64,000 bases of DNA from Demequina flava (GTDB taxonomy: Bacteria > Actinomycetota > Actinomycetes > Actinomycetales > Demequinaceae): positions 434,001 through 498,000 of the forward strand of contig NZ_BBRA01000002.1 of NCBI RefSeq assembly GCF_000975035.1, read 5' to 3'. A program made the position numbers and the translations under genes. Under the pieces are notes generated by a model. It did not search any database. It worked only from the letters and a program-made list of their open reading frames with translations, and was not told the DNA's origin. Below, in pieces: positions 1 through 7,392 of this stretch; within the stretch, counting starts at the first letter, position 1; every line of letters begins with the position of its first letter.

Positions 1-858
1 ATCCGCGTACAGCGAGTTGAGTTGGTCGGAGTCTGCCGGATACGTGTCTCCCCCACGCCACAGAAACGGAGCCACACCGGCCAAGGTGTCGTACAGCTCG
101 GGTGTGAGGTCAACGAAGTCCGCCTCGGTATACTCCGCAGGCACGTTTTCATAGCCTCCGGAAACGCTGTACAAGACGTGTCGGAGGAATGCAGAACCGG
201 TGAAGTCAGGGGGCGCGGGGTAGGTGAAGCGGCCAGGGTGATCCTCAGCCCACTCGAGCAGCCCCGCAACGGTGGTGGGCGGGTCGGTGACTACATCCGA
301 GTTGTACGCAAAAGTGAACTGAGCCTTGTTCCACGGCGCTTCACAACCGTTGACCGGCGTGCCAAAGTCTTCAGTCAACAACGGGTCCGCAGAAGACACG
401 AGCTCCATATTGGGGAGCAGGCTGGTCCATTCGCACAGCCAAGCGTTCGCCTCACGTCCCGTGCGGAAGTTGTCGCCGTTAACCCACACAAGATCCACCG
501 AGCCGTCATCGGTACGGCCGGCCTGCACCTCGGACAGCATGCGGTTCAGAGCTTCCCCCGTGTCTGCAATCGGCACCCGGTTCAGGGTCACGCCACGCTC
601 CGCCGCCGCGGGGGTAAGAACGTTATCGACGTAGGCGTTGCCCTGCTCGTCACCACCCCACATCCACAGGTCCACCGTCTGACCGTCTGCATCCGCAAGG
701 ACCTCATTCCACTCGGTGTAGGTAGCCAATGTGGAGGTGTCGCTTGAAGAGTCCGGTGTTGTGCAGGCGTTCAGCGTCAAGAGCCCAGCGACTGCTAGCG
801 CGATGGCCCCCATCACACGAGGCAGACGATGGCGGGGCCGAGGCGAGCGAAATGGCAC
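1..858 (-). CDS. YnjB-type ABC transporter substrate-binding lipoprotein (partial, C-terminus outside window)
   Basis: Extracellular solute-binding lipoprotein of an ABC importer, cut by the window edge after about 286 residues. The GTG start at 858 is chosen because AAAGGA lies a few bases upstream. The N-terminus is Arg-rich, then hydrophobic, ending in a lipobox (LNAC) near residue 32. The mature part contains a WMWGGDEQGNAYVDNVL segment and DLVWVNGDNF, which resemble the YnjB family of binding proteins (substrate not firmly known; thiamine-like or other small molecules have been proposed). The permease and ATPase partners would lie to the left, outside the window. It is divergent from the VTT gene. 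Family is fairly sure; substrate unknown. Confidence 0.8.
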   Translation of the reverse strand, partial: MPFRSPRPRHRLPRVMGAIALAVAGLLTLNACTTPDSSSDTSTLATYTEWNEVLADADGQTVDLWMWGGDEQGNAYVDNVLTPAAAERGVTLNRVPIADTGEALNRMLSEVQAGRTDDGSVDLVWVNGDNFRTGREANAWLCEWTSLLPNMELVSSADPLLTEDFGTPVNGCEAPWNKAQFTFAYNSDVVTDPPTTVAGLLEWAEDHPGRFTYPAPPDFTGSAFLRHVLYSVSGGYENVPAEYTEADFVDLTPELYDTLAGVAPFLWRGGDTYPADSDQLNSLYAD

Positions 859-960
859 GGATGGTCCTTTGTTGGCGGATTCACGACGAGCCGCCACAGT
901 ACAGGCGTAGGCCGCGGGCGAACGGTAATCCACCTCACATAGTGAACTACTCGCGCTCGT

Positions 961-966
961 TAGGCT
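961..966 (+). promoter_or_regulatory. Leaderless -10 element of the VTT-CDP-OH operon
   Basis: TAGGCT lies exactly 7 nt upstream of the GTG at 974. No Shine-Dalgarno sequence is visible before either GTG (968 or 974). The same TANNNT-N7-start layout recurs at several genes here, so 974 is the preferred start. Confidence 0.5.
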
Positions 967-973
967 GGTGAGC

Positions 974-1741
974 GTGCACAACTTGACCCCCCGCGTGAAA
1001 TGGCGTGCGGCATTGTTCGCGCTCGTCATCGTGGGCACGATCATTGTCACCTTGACTGTGCCGCTGCCCAGCGTCGACGAGGTGCGCGCGGCAGCGGAAC
1101 GTAGCGGCGCCTGGGCGGCCATCGCATTTGCGGTGGGGTACGCACTTGTCTCACTTACCCCTGCCCCCAAGAATGTGGTGAGCATCGCGGCAGGGGCGGT
1201 GTGGGGGCTCCCCATTGGTTTCCTCATTGTGTACACCGGCGCGCTCGGTGGTGCCCTGCTGTCCTTTGTCATCAGCCGTGTCCTGGGGCGCGACATCATT
1301 GAGCACTTCACCGGCAGACGGCTCGCTCAAGTCGACCACTTCCTCAAAGACCGGGGGTTACTGGGGGTGCTGGGGGCACGGCTCGTTCCAGTGGTCCCGT
1401 TCACCGTGCTCAACTATGGGGCAGGCCTCACCACCGTGCGACTGTGGAACTACGTGCTGGGCAGCATGATCGGGATGATTCCCGGCACCGCCGCCTATGT
1501 TGCCGTGGGCGCGTACGGATTCTCACTTGAGTGGTCGTTCTTTGTCGCAATGGGTGCCCTGGGGTTGCTCACCATCGGTGGCGCATTTTACGCAGTCCGC
1601 GCCCGCACTCGCGCGGGGAACTCGGCTGCCGCAAGCATTGAAGGCACCCCTGCATCGGCCCAGGCGACATCCCACCACGCCGTACCTGCGCCGGAGGCTT
1701 CCGCGGAAGCATCCTCCTCCGAACCGATGGCACCGCAATGA
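974..1741 (+). CDS. VTT-domain (TVP38/TMEM64, DedA-like) membrane protein
   Basis: Integral membrane protein of about 255 residues. A first membrane helix lies near residues 13-30. The VTT core (about 60-200) carries a GAVWGLPIGFL segment, a FVISRVLGRD stretch and an ARLVPVVPFTVLNYGAG re-entrant-type motif, all typical of TVP38/TMEM64 proteins. DedA and VTT proteins are linked to lipid scrambling and undecaprenyl-phosphate recycling; the exact role here is inferred. The C-terminal 45 residues are Ala/Ser/Pro-rich and probably cytoplasmic. GTG at 968 is an in-frame alternative start. The stop overlaps the next ATG by 4 nt, so it is translationally coupled to a phospholipid-type transferase. 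Confidence 0.82.
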   Translation: MHNLTPRVKWRAALFALVIVGTIIVTLTVPLPSVDEVRAAAERSGAWAAIAFAVGYALVSLTPAPKNVVSIAAGAVWGLPIGFLIVYTGALGGALLSFVISRVLGRDIIEHFTGRRLAQVDHFLKDRGLLGVLGARLVPVVPFTVLNYGAGLTTVRLWNYVLGSMIGMIPGTAAYVAVGAYGFSLEWSFFVAMGALGLLTIGGAFYAVRARTRAGNSAAASIEGTPASAQATSHHAVPAPEASAEASSSEPMAPQ

Positions 1742-2367
1742 TGGACGTCGCCGTGCGGCAGGCGCTCAGCCGCCCCATGGAATGGATCGCTGCTCACCTC
1801 GACAGGCCGTGGGTCACGCCCAATGGGCTCACGCTGCTCGGGATGGTTATTGGACTGTCCAGTGCGGCCCTTGCCGGGTTTCAACTGTGGATTCCCGCGC
1901 TAGCGACATGGCTGGTCTCCCGGGCGTTGGACGGGTTGGACGGGACGTTAGCTCGCCGGCGACTGCGGCTAGACCCGCACGCGCGGCGCAGTGAGGTGGG
2001 TGGCTTCCTCGACATTGTTGCGGACTTCATCGTTTACGGCGCCACCGTGGTGGGCATCGCCCTGGGAGCCACAGCGGGGTTCGATGCTCCGTGGTGGCCG
2101 TTCTTGCTGGTGCTACTGGCGTACTACATCAACGGCACCGCATTCTTGGCGTTCTCCTCCATCGCGGAACGCACCGGGCACCAGATCAACGATGGCAGGT
2201 CGCTGTCTTTCCTGGGTCGCATTGCCGAAGGCACGGAGACCATCGTGGTCCACAGCCTGTGGCTGGTACTGCCATGGTTCGCCTGGCAGATCGCGCTGGT
2301 GTGGTCCGTCTTTGTATTCATCAGCGCAGTGCAACGGATCGTCAGCGCGATCAGAATCCTGCGCTGA
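1738..2367 (+). CDS. CDP-alcohol phosphatidyltransferase family protein
   Basis: Predicted membrane enzyme (209 aa) that transfers a phosphatidyl group from a CDP-alcohol to an acceptor alcohol. The signature D-x2-D-G-x2-A-R is present (DGLDGTLAR, about residues 63-71), followed by G-x3-D-x3-D (GGFLDIVAD). The spacer between AR and G is 14 residues instead of the usual 8, so there is an insertion in the catalytic loop. Hydrophobic helices follow to the C-terminus. ATG overlaps the previous stop (ATGA); ATG at 1741 is an alternative. The acceptor substrate cannot be told from sequence. Co-expression with a VTT protein suggests a membrane lipid role. Confidence 0.85.
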   Translation: MMDVAVRQALSRPMEWIAAHLDRPWVTPNGLTLLGMVIGLSSAALAGFQLWIPALATWLVSRALDGLDGTLARRRLRLDPHARRSEVGGFLDIVADFIVYGATVVGIALGATAGFDAPWWPFLLVLLAYYINGTAFLAFSSIAERTGHQINDGRSLSFLGRIAEGTETIVVHSLWLVLPWFAWQIALVWSVFVFISAVQRIVSAIRILR

Positions 2368-2382
2368 CTGCCACGCCCACCG

Positions 2383-3825
2383 CTACACCGATCGCCGGCC
2401 CACGACGCCAGAACGCACCCGGCTCAGGACGCGCACTGCGACGGCCACCGCGCCCCTACCAAGCCGGTGCCGGACATCGGCCACAGCGGCATTCCACAAT
2501 GCATCGTTAAATGTGGGGTACGGGTGAATAACGTTCGAGATGGTGCTAGTCGAGAGCTTTGCGCCCACCGCCAACGTGAGCTCCCCGACAGTCTCGCCCG
2601 CACGCGGTCCCACAATGGTGCCGCCTAGGATCCGCCCCCGGCGATCCACCACAATCCGGGTGTAGCCGTCCGTATCCGCCTCGGCAATGGCGCGGTCACT
2701 GTGTTGGTGCTCCCAGGTGACCACACGGTGAGACTGAGCGTCGGCATCGGCCTCCTGAAGGCCCACGGCTGCCACTTCTGGAGACGTAAAGGTCACTCGA
2801 GGAATCACGCGCTCTTCCGCGGTGCGGCGCAGGCCAAGAATCGCGTTGGTGGCCGCCACGCTGCCATTCATACCTGCGGTGTGGGTGAACTTGGGCAAGC
2901 CCGTCACGTCACCCGCAGCCCAGATACGAGGGTGTGAGGTGCGAAGCATGCCGTTGACACCCACGTACCCCCGAGCATCGGTGCTGACCCCGGCGCGGTC
3001 CAAAGCCAGTTCCTTGGTGTGCGGCGCGCGTCCGTACGCGACCAGGAGAGTGTCGAACTCCACGCTGCTACCGTCGTCCAAGGTCAGGACTCCCGCTCCC
3101 CCGCCCGCGCCACGGAGGGATTCAACGCCCGTGCCGGTCATGATCGTGACGCCGTCGCGCTCCATCGCTGCGTGCACAATGTGGGCTGCGGATTCCTCTT
3201 CCTTAGGCAGCAGGCGCGGCCCTCGCTGGATGAGGGTCACCTGGGAGCCCAGCCGGGACATGGCTTGACCCAGCTCGCATCCAATGGCACCGCCACCCAG
3301 CACCACAAGGCGGCCCGGAAGGTCATTGAGGTCCCAGAAATCTTCACTCGTGCGTACTGTGACATCGTCCATACCTGCGATATCCGGCAGCGCAGGAGGG
3401 GTCCCGGTCGCGATGAGCGCCTGGCGGAACAGCACCTCTTCTCCGTCCACATTGAGGCTGTGATCCGAGGTGAAGTGCGCGTCGCCCGTCATGACGGTAA
3501 CGTCCGCAGCCTCCAGGGCTTCGCGGGAATCCGTAGGAGCGATCGAGTTGATAGACCGGTCCACCGATTCCATGGCGGCACGAAAATCGTCCCTGGCTGA
3601 CGGTGGTGCCGCCGGACCGCGCAAACGTGCAGCTGTCGCAGTGCCGTGGGCGGCCGCGATCAGAGCCTTAGAGGGGACGCACCCGGTCCACAGGCAATCT
3701 CCCCCCAGCCGGGCCCGCTCAACGAGTAGAACCCGTGCGCCAAAGCCGGCCGCCGTCTTACTCGCCACCAGCCCAGCACTACCCCCGCCAATCACCACAA
3801 GGTCCCATGGCTTCGAGTTCGGCAT
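2383..3825 (-). CDS. Mercuric-reductase-like FAD/NAD(P) disulfide oxidoreductase
   Basis: 480-residue flavoprotein of the class I pyridine nucleotide-disulfide oxidoreductases. It has an N-terminal FAD fold (GGGSAGLVASKTAA, residues 12-25), a redox disulfide (GGDCLWTGCVPSKAL, about 41-55), an NAD(P) fold with GGGAIGCELGQ, an AAGDVTG FAD-contact motif, and a C-terminal dimer domain ending HPYPTFNDAL. There is no N-terminal heavy-metal domain and no C-terminal Cys pair, so mercury reduction is not supported. Proteins like this often sit next to TVP38/TMEM64 genes, as here. It is convergent with the CDP-alcohol transferase (15 nt gap). The start is supported by GGAAGGA upstream. Physiological substrate unknown. 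Confidence 0.85.
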   Translation of the reverse strand: MPNSKPWDLVVIGGGSAGLVASKTAAGFGARVLLVERARLGGDCLWTGCVPSKALIAAAHGTATAARLRGPAAPPSARDDFRAAMESVDRSINSIAPTDSREALEAADVTVMTGDAHFTSDHSLNVDGEEVLFRQALIATGTPPALPDIAGMDDVTVRTSEDFWDLNDLPGRLVVLGGGAIGCELGQAMSRLGSQVTLIQRGPRLLPKEEESAAHIVHAAMERDGVTIMTGTGVESLRGAGGGAGVLTLDDGSSVEFDTLLVAYGRAPHTKELALDRAGVSTDARGYVGVNGMLRTSHPRIWAAGDVTGLPKFTHTAGMNGSVAATNAILGLRRTAEERVIPRVTFTSPEVAAVGLQEADADAQSHRVVTWEHQHSDRAIAEADTDGYTRIVVDRRGRILGGTIVGPRAGETVGELTLAVGAKLSTSTISNVIHPYPTFNDALWNAAVADVRHRLGRGAVAVAVRVLSRVRSGVVGRRSV

Positions 3826-3994
3826 CCGCTTCCTTCCGTCATACGCGGCTGCGCATCAGCCGCCCACCCTTGTTTACCGGCCCTGCAACGCGCCGTCTGT
3901 ACGGCAGCGCACACAGCCTTTTCTCCACCATCACAACAATGAAGGCCAGGATGGCACGGTGATCTCGCACACAGACGCCGTGCACCACACACTT

Positions 3995-4000
3995 TAGAGT
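3995..4000 (+). promoter_or_regulatory. Leaderless -10 element of the methyltransferase gene
   Basis: TAGAGT sits 6 nt before the ATG at 4007, with no Shine-Dalgarno sequence between, consistent with a leaderless transcript. Confidence 0.45.
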
Positions 4001-4006
4001 TCTGAC

Positions 4007-4690
4007 ATGAGTGATCGGTTCTCCTACGGCGGCGGCGCGCGCTACTACGACCAGTTCTCTGGCGAGTGGCTCTACCGCGCAGGCCGTGTCGAGGGTGTTC
4101 AGATGCTGGGTGCCCGCGCGGGTGACACCGTGCTCGATGTGGGTTGCGGCACAGGGAAGAACTTTCCGCTCCTGCTCGAGGCAGTGGGCCCCACGGGTCA
4201 TGTCCTTGGCCTGGACCGGAGCCCTCAGATGCTGGACGTTGCGCGAGCGCGGGTCGACCGTCACCTGTGGCCCAACGTGACCCTGGTGCAAGCCGATGCG
4301 ACACGGTTCACAGCAGCTGACCTAAAGGGGCGCACTCCCGACGCCGTCCTCTCCACCTATGCGATGAGCGTCACCGATGACCCGGATGCGGTGTGGCAGT
4401 GTGTGCGCGCCGTCACCTATCCCGGTAGCCGGGTCTGCATTGTCGATATGCGGGCTCCGACGGGCCTTGCCCGCCTGCTGGAGCCGCTGGCCCGCCTGGC
4501 GTGCGCCATGGGGGGCGCCGACATCAACGCCCACCCTTGGACGCTGCTGGAGGCAGATGGCGCCGGCGTCGAGGTCAGGGGACTGCGCGGCGGGCACATT
4601 CAGGTGGGCGCCGGAACCCGAGGCCGCAGCGCCGCGGACACATCGTCGGCGTTGCGAACGCCACATTCCGGTCCGGCCATCCATGATTGA
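4007..4690 (+). CDS. Class I SAM-dependent methyltransferase
   Basis: 227-residue Rossmann-fold methyltransferase. SAM-binding motif I is VLDVGCGTG (about residues 43-51), followed by the acidic motif II region GLDRSPQML, a VQADATRF segment and post-motif LSTYAMSVTDD. The N-terminal DRFSYGGGARYYDQFSGEW resembles phospholipid N-methyltransferase and UbiE-type enzymes that act on membrane substrates, but the acceptor cannot be assigned. It sits just after the VTT, CDP-alcohol transferase and flavoprotein group and just before a Crp/Fnr regulator. The last 40 residues are low complexity and may be poorly conserved. Confidence 0.85.
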   Translation: MSDRFSYGGGARYYDQFSGEWLYRAGRVEGVQMLGARAGDTVLDVGCGTGKNFPLLLEAVGPTGHVLGLDRSPQMLDVARARVDRHLWPNVTLVQADATRFTAADLKGRTPDAVLSTYAMSVTDDPDAVWQCVRAVTYPGSRVCIVDMRAPTGLARLLEPLARLACAMGGADINAHPWTLLEADGAGVEVRGLRGGHIQVGAGTRGRSAADTSSALRTPHSGPAIHD

Positions 4691-4769
4691 GGCATGCGCC
4701 ATCGGCGTCACAAGGGCGCCGGACTCGGACCAGCGTCCCTGGGCACCCAACCGTCGGGAGACCAACCCC

Positions 4770-5468
4770 TTGCTTCCATCCAGTGACGAGTCCTTCAGTT
4801 GCCTCAGCGATGTGGATCTGTTTGCGGACCTCTCCCCCGACGAGATCGCTGCGTTCGACCAGATGGCACCCGAGCGCACCTTCAGCAACGGTGACCTCGT
4901 CTTCAGCCAGAGCCAGCCGGTTACGGCCCTTTTCATCCTCAAGAGCGGTCGCGTACGCATCTTCCGCGTCACCGAGGATGGCAAGGCCCTCACGATGGCA
5001 ATCCTGGAGCCGGGCGCCGTCTTTGGCGAGATGTTGCTTGTGGGCCAGCGCATGTACGACAACTACGCAGAGGCCATCGAGGACACTTCGATCTGTCAGT
5101 TGAGCGTGGTAGATGTGGAGCAGCACCTCCTGTCAGACCCACGCATCGCTGTGCGCATCTCTCGGCACTTGGGCGACCAGGTTGCGCGGCTCGAAGAGCG
5201 GCTCACCGATCTTGCCCTCCGGCCACTACTGGCGCGGGTCGCCAGCACGCTCGTGAGGCTTGCTGAGCCGCAACGCCGGTCCCGCCTAGGGCACGTCACA
5301 ATCCGCCTCACACACGACCAGCTCGCAGGGCTCCTGGGTGCCACCCGGGAGTCCACCAGCAAGACCATGGCTGACCTCGCGGCGCGAGGGCTCATCCGGC
5401 AGTCACGCGGCCGCATCGTATTGCTCGACCTTGATCAGCTCACTGTGCTGTCCAAGACCATGGAGTAA
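4770..5468 (+). CDS. Crp/Fnr family transcriptional regulator
   Basis: 232-residue regulator from a TTG start at 4770 (GGGAG 9 nt upstream). The in-frame ATG at 4683 would add 29 residues and overlap the methyltransferase by 8 nt. The N-terminal half is a cyclic-nucleotide-binding beta-roll (FILKSGRVRIFRV ... EPGAVFGEMLLVG). The C-terminal half is a winged helix with a typical recognition segment (LTHDQLAGLLGATRESTSK). No N-terminal cysteine cluster is visible, so an Fnr-type iron-sulfur sensor is unlikely. The ligand is unknown. It may control the neighbouring SDR gene or the upstream lipid genes; this is inference from position only. Confidence 0.88.
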   Translation: MLPSSDESFSCLSDVDLFADLSPDEIAAFDQMAPERTFSNGDLVFSQSQPVTALFILKSGRVRIFRVTEDGKALTMAILEPGAVFGEMLLVGQRMYDNYAEAIEDTSICQLSVVDVEQHLLSDPRIAVRISRHLGDQVARLEERLTDLALRPLLARVASTLVRLAEPQRRSRLGHVTIRLTHDQLAGLLGATRESTSKTMADLAARGLIRQSRGRIVLLDLDQLTVLSKTME

Positions 5469-5540
5469 GACGGCCGGGCCCCGACCAACCCACACCAGAT
5501 CACGGCGAAGTTCACGGCCACCCAGTAGCCGCATCAACCA

Positions 5541-5554
5541 GGGACTATGGTCCC
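5541..5554. promoter_or_regulatory. Perfect 14-nt palindrome upstream of the SDR gene
   Basis: GGGACTATGGTCCC is a perfect palindromic arm pair (GGGAC/GTCCC) between the Crp/Fnr gene and the SDR gene. It could be an operator or a small hairpin. The stretch after it (5560-5600) is notably AT-rich for this window. No known operator consensus is recognised. Confidence 0.3.
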
Positions 5555-5621
5555 ATGCGCGAAGCGCCTTTATCTATTTGAATGGGCTGACAACTATTCC
5601 ACCAACGAAGGAGGAAATGTA

Positions 5622-6359
5622 ATGTCACGCACGTTCGAGGGAAAGATCGCCGTCGTCACCGGTGGCGCTTCAGGCCTAGGCGAATCCATCGCCAAGAAGA
5701 TCGCGGCGCAGGGCGCCACAGTAGTGGTTGTGGACCTCTCCGGGAGTCAAGACCAAGTGGCGGCAGCGATAGGCGACACTGCAGTCGGCTACGAACTCGA
5801 TGTCGCAGACGAGACCGCTGTGGATGCCTTCGAAGCTTGGCTTCGCGACCGCTATGGCCGCATCGACGTCCTGTTCAACAATGCGGGTATCAACGGTGTC
5901 ATGGCGTTGAGCCACGAGTATCCGATGGACTCATTCGACAAGGTCATGTCCGTGAACACGCGGGGAGCATTCATGGTGCAACGCATGGGCCTGCGATTGA
6001 TGCTCGATGACGGGGGCGCCATCGTCAACACCGCCTCTATTGGCGGGCTATACGCCACCCCCACTGCAGCCGCCTACATCACGTCCAAGGGAGCGGTGGT
6101 CATGATGACCAAGACTGCTGCACTCGAGTACGCACGCAAGGGAATCCGCGTCAACGCGGTCGCCCCGGGAATCATTCGCACTCCTTGGCTCGACGGTCTT
6201 GAAGATGACCTCATCGAGACCTTGGCTCAGCAGGTACCCCAGGGGCGTGTGGGCACGTCGGACGAAGCCGCCGACGTCGCGCTGTTCCTCGCCAGCGACC
6301 AAGCCACCCACGTCACCGGCCAGATCATGCTGGTCGACGGCGGCCGCTCCGCCGGTTAA
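5622..6359 (+). CDS. SDR family NAD(P)-dependent oxidoreductase
   Basis: 245-residue classical short-chain dehydrogenase/reductase. Cofactor motif TGGASGLG lies near residues 11-18. NNAG (about 86-89), the catalytic Ser region (NTASIGGLYA) and YITSK (about 151-155) follow. The C-terminal segment has VNAVAPGIIRTPW and VTGQIMLVDGG. The start is fixed by an AGGAGG site about 7 nt upstream of ATG 5622. VVVDLS after the first beta-alpha-beta unit suggests NAD(H). The substrate cannot be read from sequence. It is a single gene with an AT-rich leader, followed by a hairpin-like repeat and an insertion-sequence remnant, so it may belong to an acquired segment. Confidence 0.92.
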   Translation: MSRTFEGKIAVVTGGASGLGESIAKKIAAQGATVVVVDLSGSQDQVAAAIGDTAVGYELDVADETAVDAFEAWLRDRYGRIDVLFNNAGINGVMALSHEYPMDSFDKVMSVNTRGAFMVQRMGLRLMLDDGGAIVNTASIGGLYATPTAAAYITSKGAVVMMTKTAALEYARKGIRVNAVAPGIIRTPWLDGLEDDLIETLAQQVPQGRVGTSDEAADVALFLASDQATHVTGQIMLVDGGRSAG

Positions 6360-6453
6360 GGCGCCTCAGGAGTGCGCCCCACGCAAAATGACCTCTCTGG
6401 GCACGGTGGACCAAGTTTGCCTCGCTAGCACGACGGGCGGGAGCGTGCGATCT

Positions 6454-6489
6454 TGCCGCCTAGCAAGAGAAACGGCGCGGTAGGCGGCA
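6454..6489 (+). repeat. Inverted repeat downstream of the SDR gene
   Basis: TGCCGCCTA at 6454-6462 is matched by TAGGCGGCA at 6481-6489 with an 18-nt loop. It could be a weak terminator of the SDR gene or a relic of mobile-element DNA. There is no T-run. The rest of 6360-6591 shows no gene I can support. Confidence 0.35.
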
Positions 6490-6591
6490 GCCCGTGTCTA
6501 CCAAGCCAGACAGCCCCACCCTCGACCAAAATTCGCGCCCCGGCACCCGTTTTGGACGTTGCCAACATTGAGGTAGCCGGCCCAAGACTGC

Positions 6592-7038
6592 TTGACAGTG
6601 GGACGGGCGGGTGTACGAAAACCAGTCGGCGCCCGCGACTCGCGACACAGCTTCCGAGGGAAAGCGGAGTGGATTGCCGTGTACGGCCCCGAGCGCAACC
6701 GGATCGAAGGCAAGAACGGCGAAACCAAGAACAGCCTGCTCGGCAGCCTCGCCCAAGCCGGAGACCGGCGACACGTCGGCATGGGCAAGCAGGTCATCGC
6801 CATTCTCGCGCGCAGCATCGCCACCAACGCCCACTCACTGCTGCGATTCCTCAAGAAGGCCGACGAGCCCCTCAGCGATCCAGGCTTCACTCCACTGTCA
6901 CCCTTCGGCCACGCCTGGCGACGCTCCGACGACAAGGACCACTCGCCGCACCGCGTGACCGGACGCACCATGGCAGAACCGGCCGACAAGCCACCACCAC
7001 CCCCGTCGATCGTGCCCGACATCCCAGAAGTCGCATAG
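6592..7038 (+). pseudogene. Degenerate transposase C-terminal fragment
   Basis: An open frame of about 148 codons whose middle (GPERNRIEGKNGETKNSLLG, then a hydrophobic ARSIATNAHSLLRFLKK stretch) resembles the C-terminal end of DDE-type actinobacterial insertion-sequence transposases, where an RNRIEG-x-NG-x-K motif precedes an aliphatic helix. No complete transposase, no DDE triad and no clear terminal inverted repeats are present. The apparent TTG start has no ribosome site. I read it as the tail of a decayed element. The family assignment is from memory of similar proteins and is moderate at best. Confidence 0.5.
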
Positions 7039-7217
7039 CCCCGCAGCCGGCCCACCGCCGGCCGCGAAGCGTGCACCGACACCCCCAACAGCGACGTAAG
7101 ACCACGAAAAACGCGGCGAAAGACACGCCCCGAACCACACCACCCAGCTCCTAGCGCGTCACCAACCGCAAGACGGCGCCATCCACCTAGAAAAATGAGC
7201 TATCCGCGCCCCATCGC

Positions 7218-7253
7218 GCAATACCGAGTGTATGAACCAGGCAATACCGAGTG
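7218..7253. repeat. Short direct repeat next to the tRNA gene
   Basis: GCAATACCGAGTG occurs at 7218-7230 and again at 7241-7253, separated by 10 nt, immediately downstream of the tRNA 3' end. It lies between the transposase remnant and the tRNA, so it could be the scar of an element end or an attachment-like duplication. Nothing else is evident in 7039-7261. Confidence 0.4.
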
Positions 7254-7261
7254 GACACCGA

Positions 7262-7338
7262 TGGTGGGCCAGGTGGGGCTTGAACCCACGACCGACGGAT
7301 TATGAGTCCGCTGCTCTAACCGGCTGAGCTACTGGCCC
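7262..7338 (-). tRNA. tRNA with CAU anticodon, probably tRNA-Ile(CAU); elongator tRNA-Met is the alternative
   Basis: Read on the minus strand, the gene begins GGGCCAG and ends CTGGCCCA followed by an encoded CCA. The 7-bp acceptor stem, D-arm (AGCTCAGCCGGTTAGAGC), anticodon arm GCGGA-CTCATAA-TCCGT and T-arm with GTTCAAG are all visible. The CAU anticodon is shared by Met and lysidine-modified Ile2 tRNAs. C4-G69 and C5-G68 acceptor pairs match the TilS recognition pattern of Ile2, so Ile is favoured. Confidence 0.93.
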
Positions 7339-7392
7339 GACTCCGCATGCGCGCATCCTCATCGAGGCCGCGTGCTGTGGATGCGCGCCAGT

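Noticed and set aside
22..747. Long plus-strand open frame at the left edge
   Set aside because: It is the antisense shadow of the substrate-binding protein gene, which has a ribosome site, signal peptide and family motifs.
2383..3825. Mercury resistance (merA)
   Set aside because: There is no heavy-metal N-domain, no C-terminal Cys pair and no merR/merT/merP neighbours.
5560..5600. Fnr-type site in the AT-rich SDR leader
   Set aside because: TTGAATGGGCTGACAA is not palindromic and does not fit TTGAT-N4-ATCAA.
6453..7154. Plus-strand open frame of about 233 codons across the transposase remnant
   Set aside because: Its product is Arg/Pro-rich low complexity without motifs; the other frame holds the recognisable transposase-like residues.
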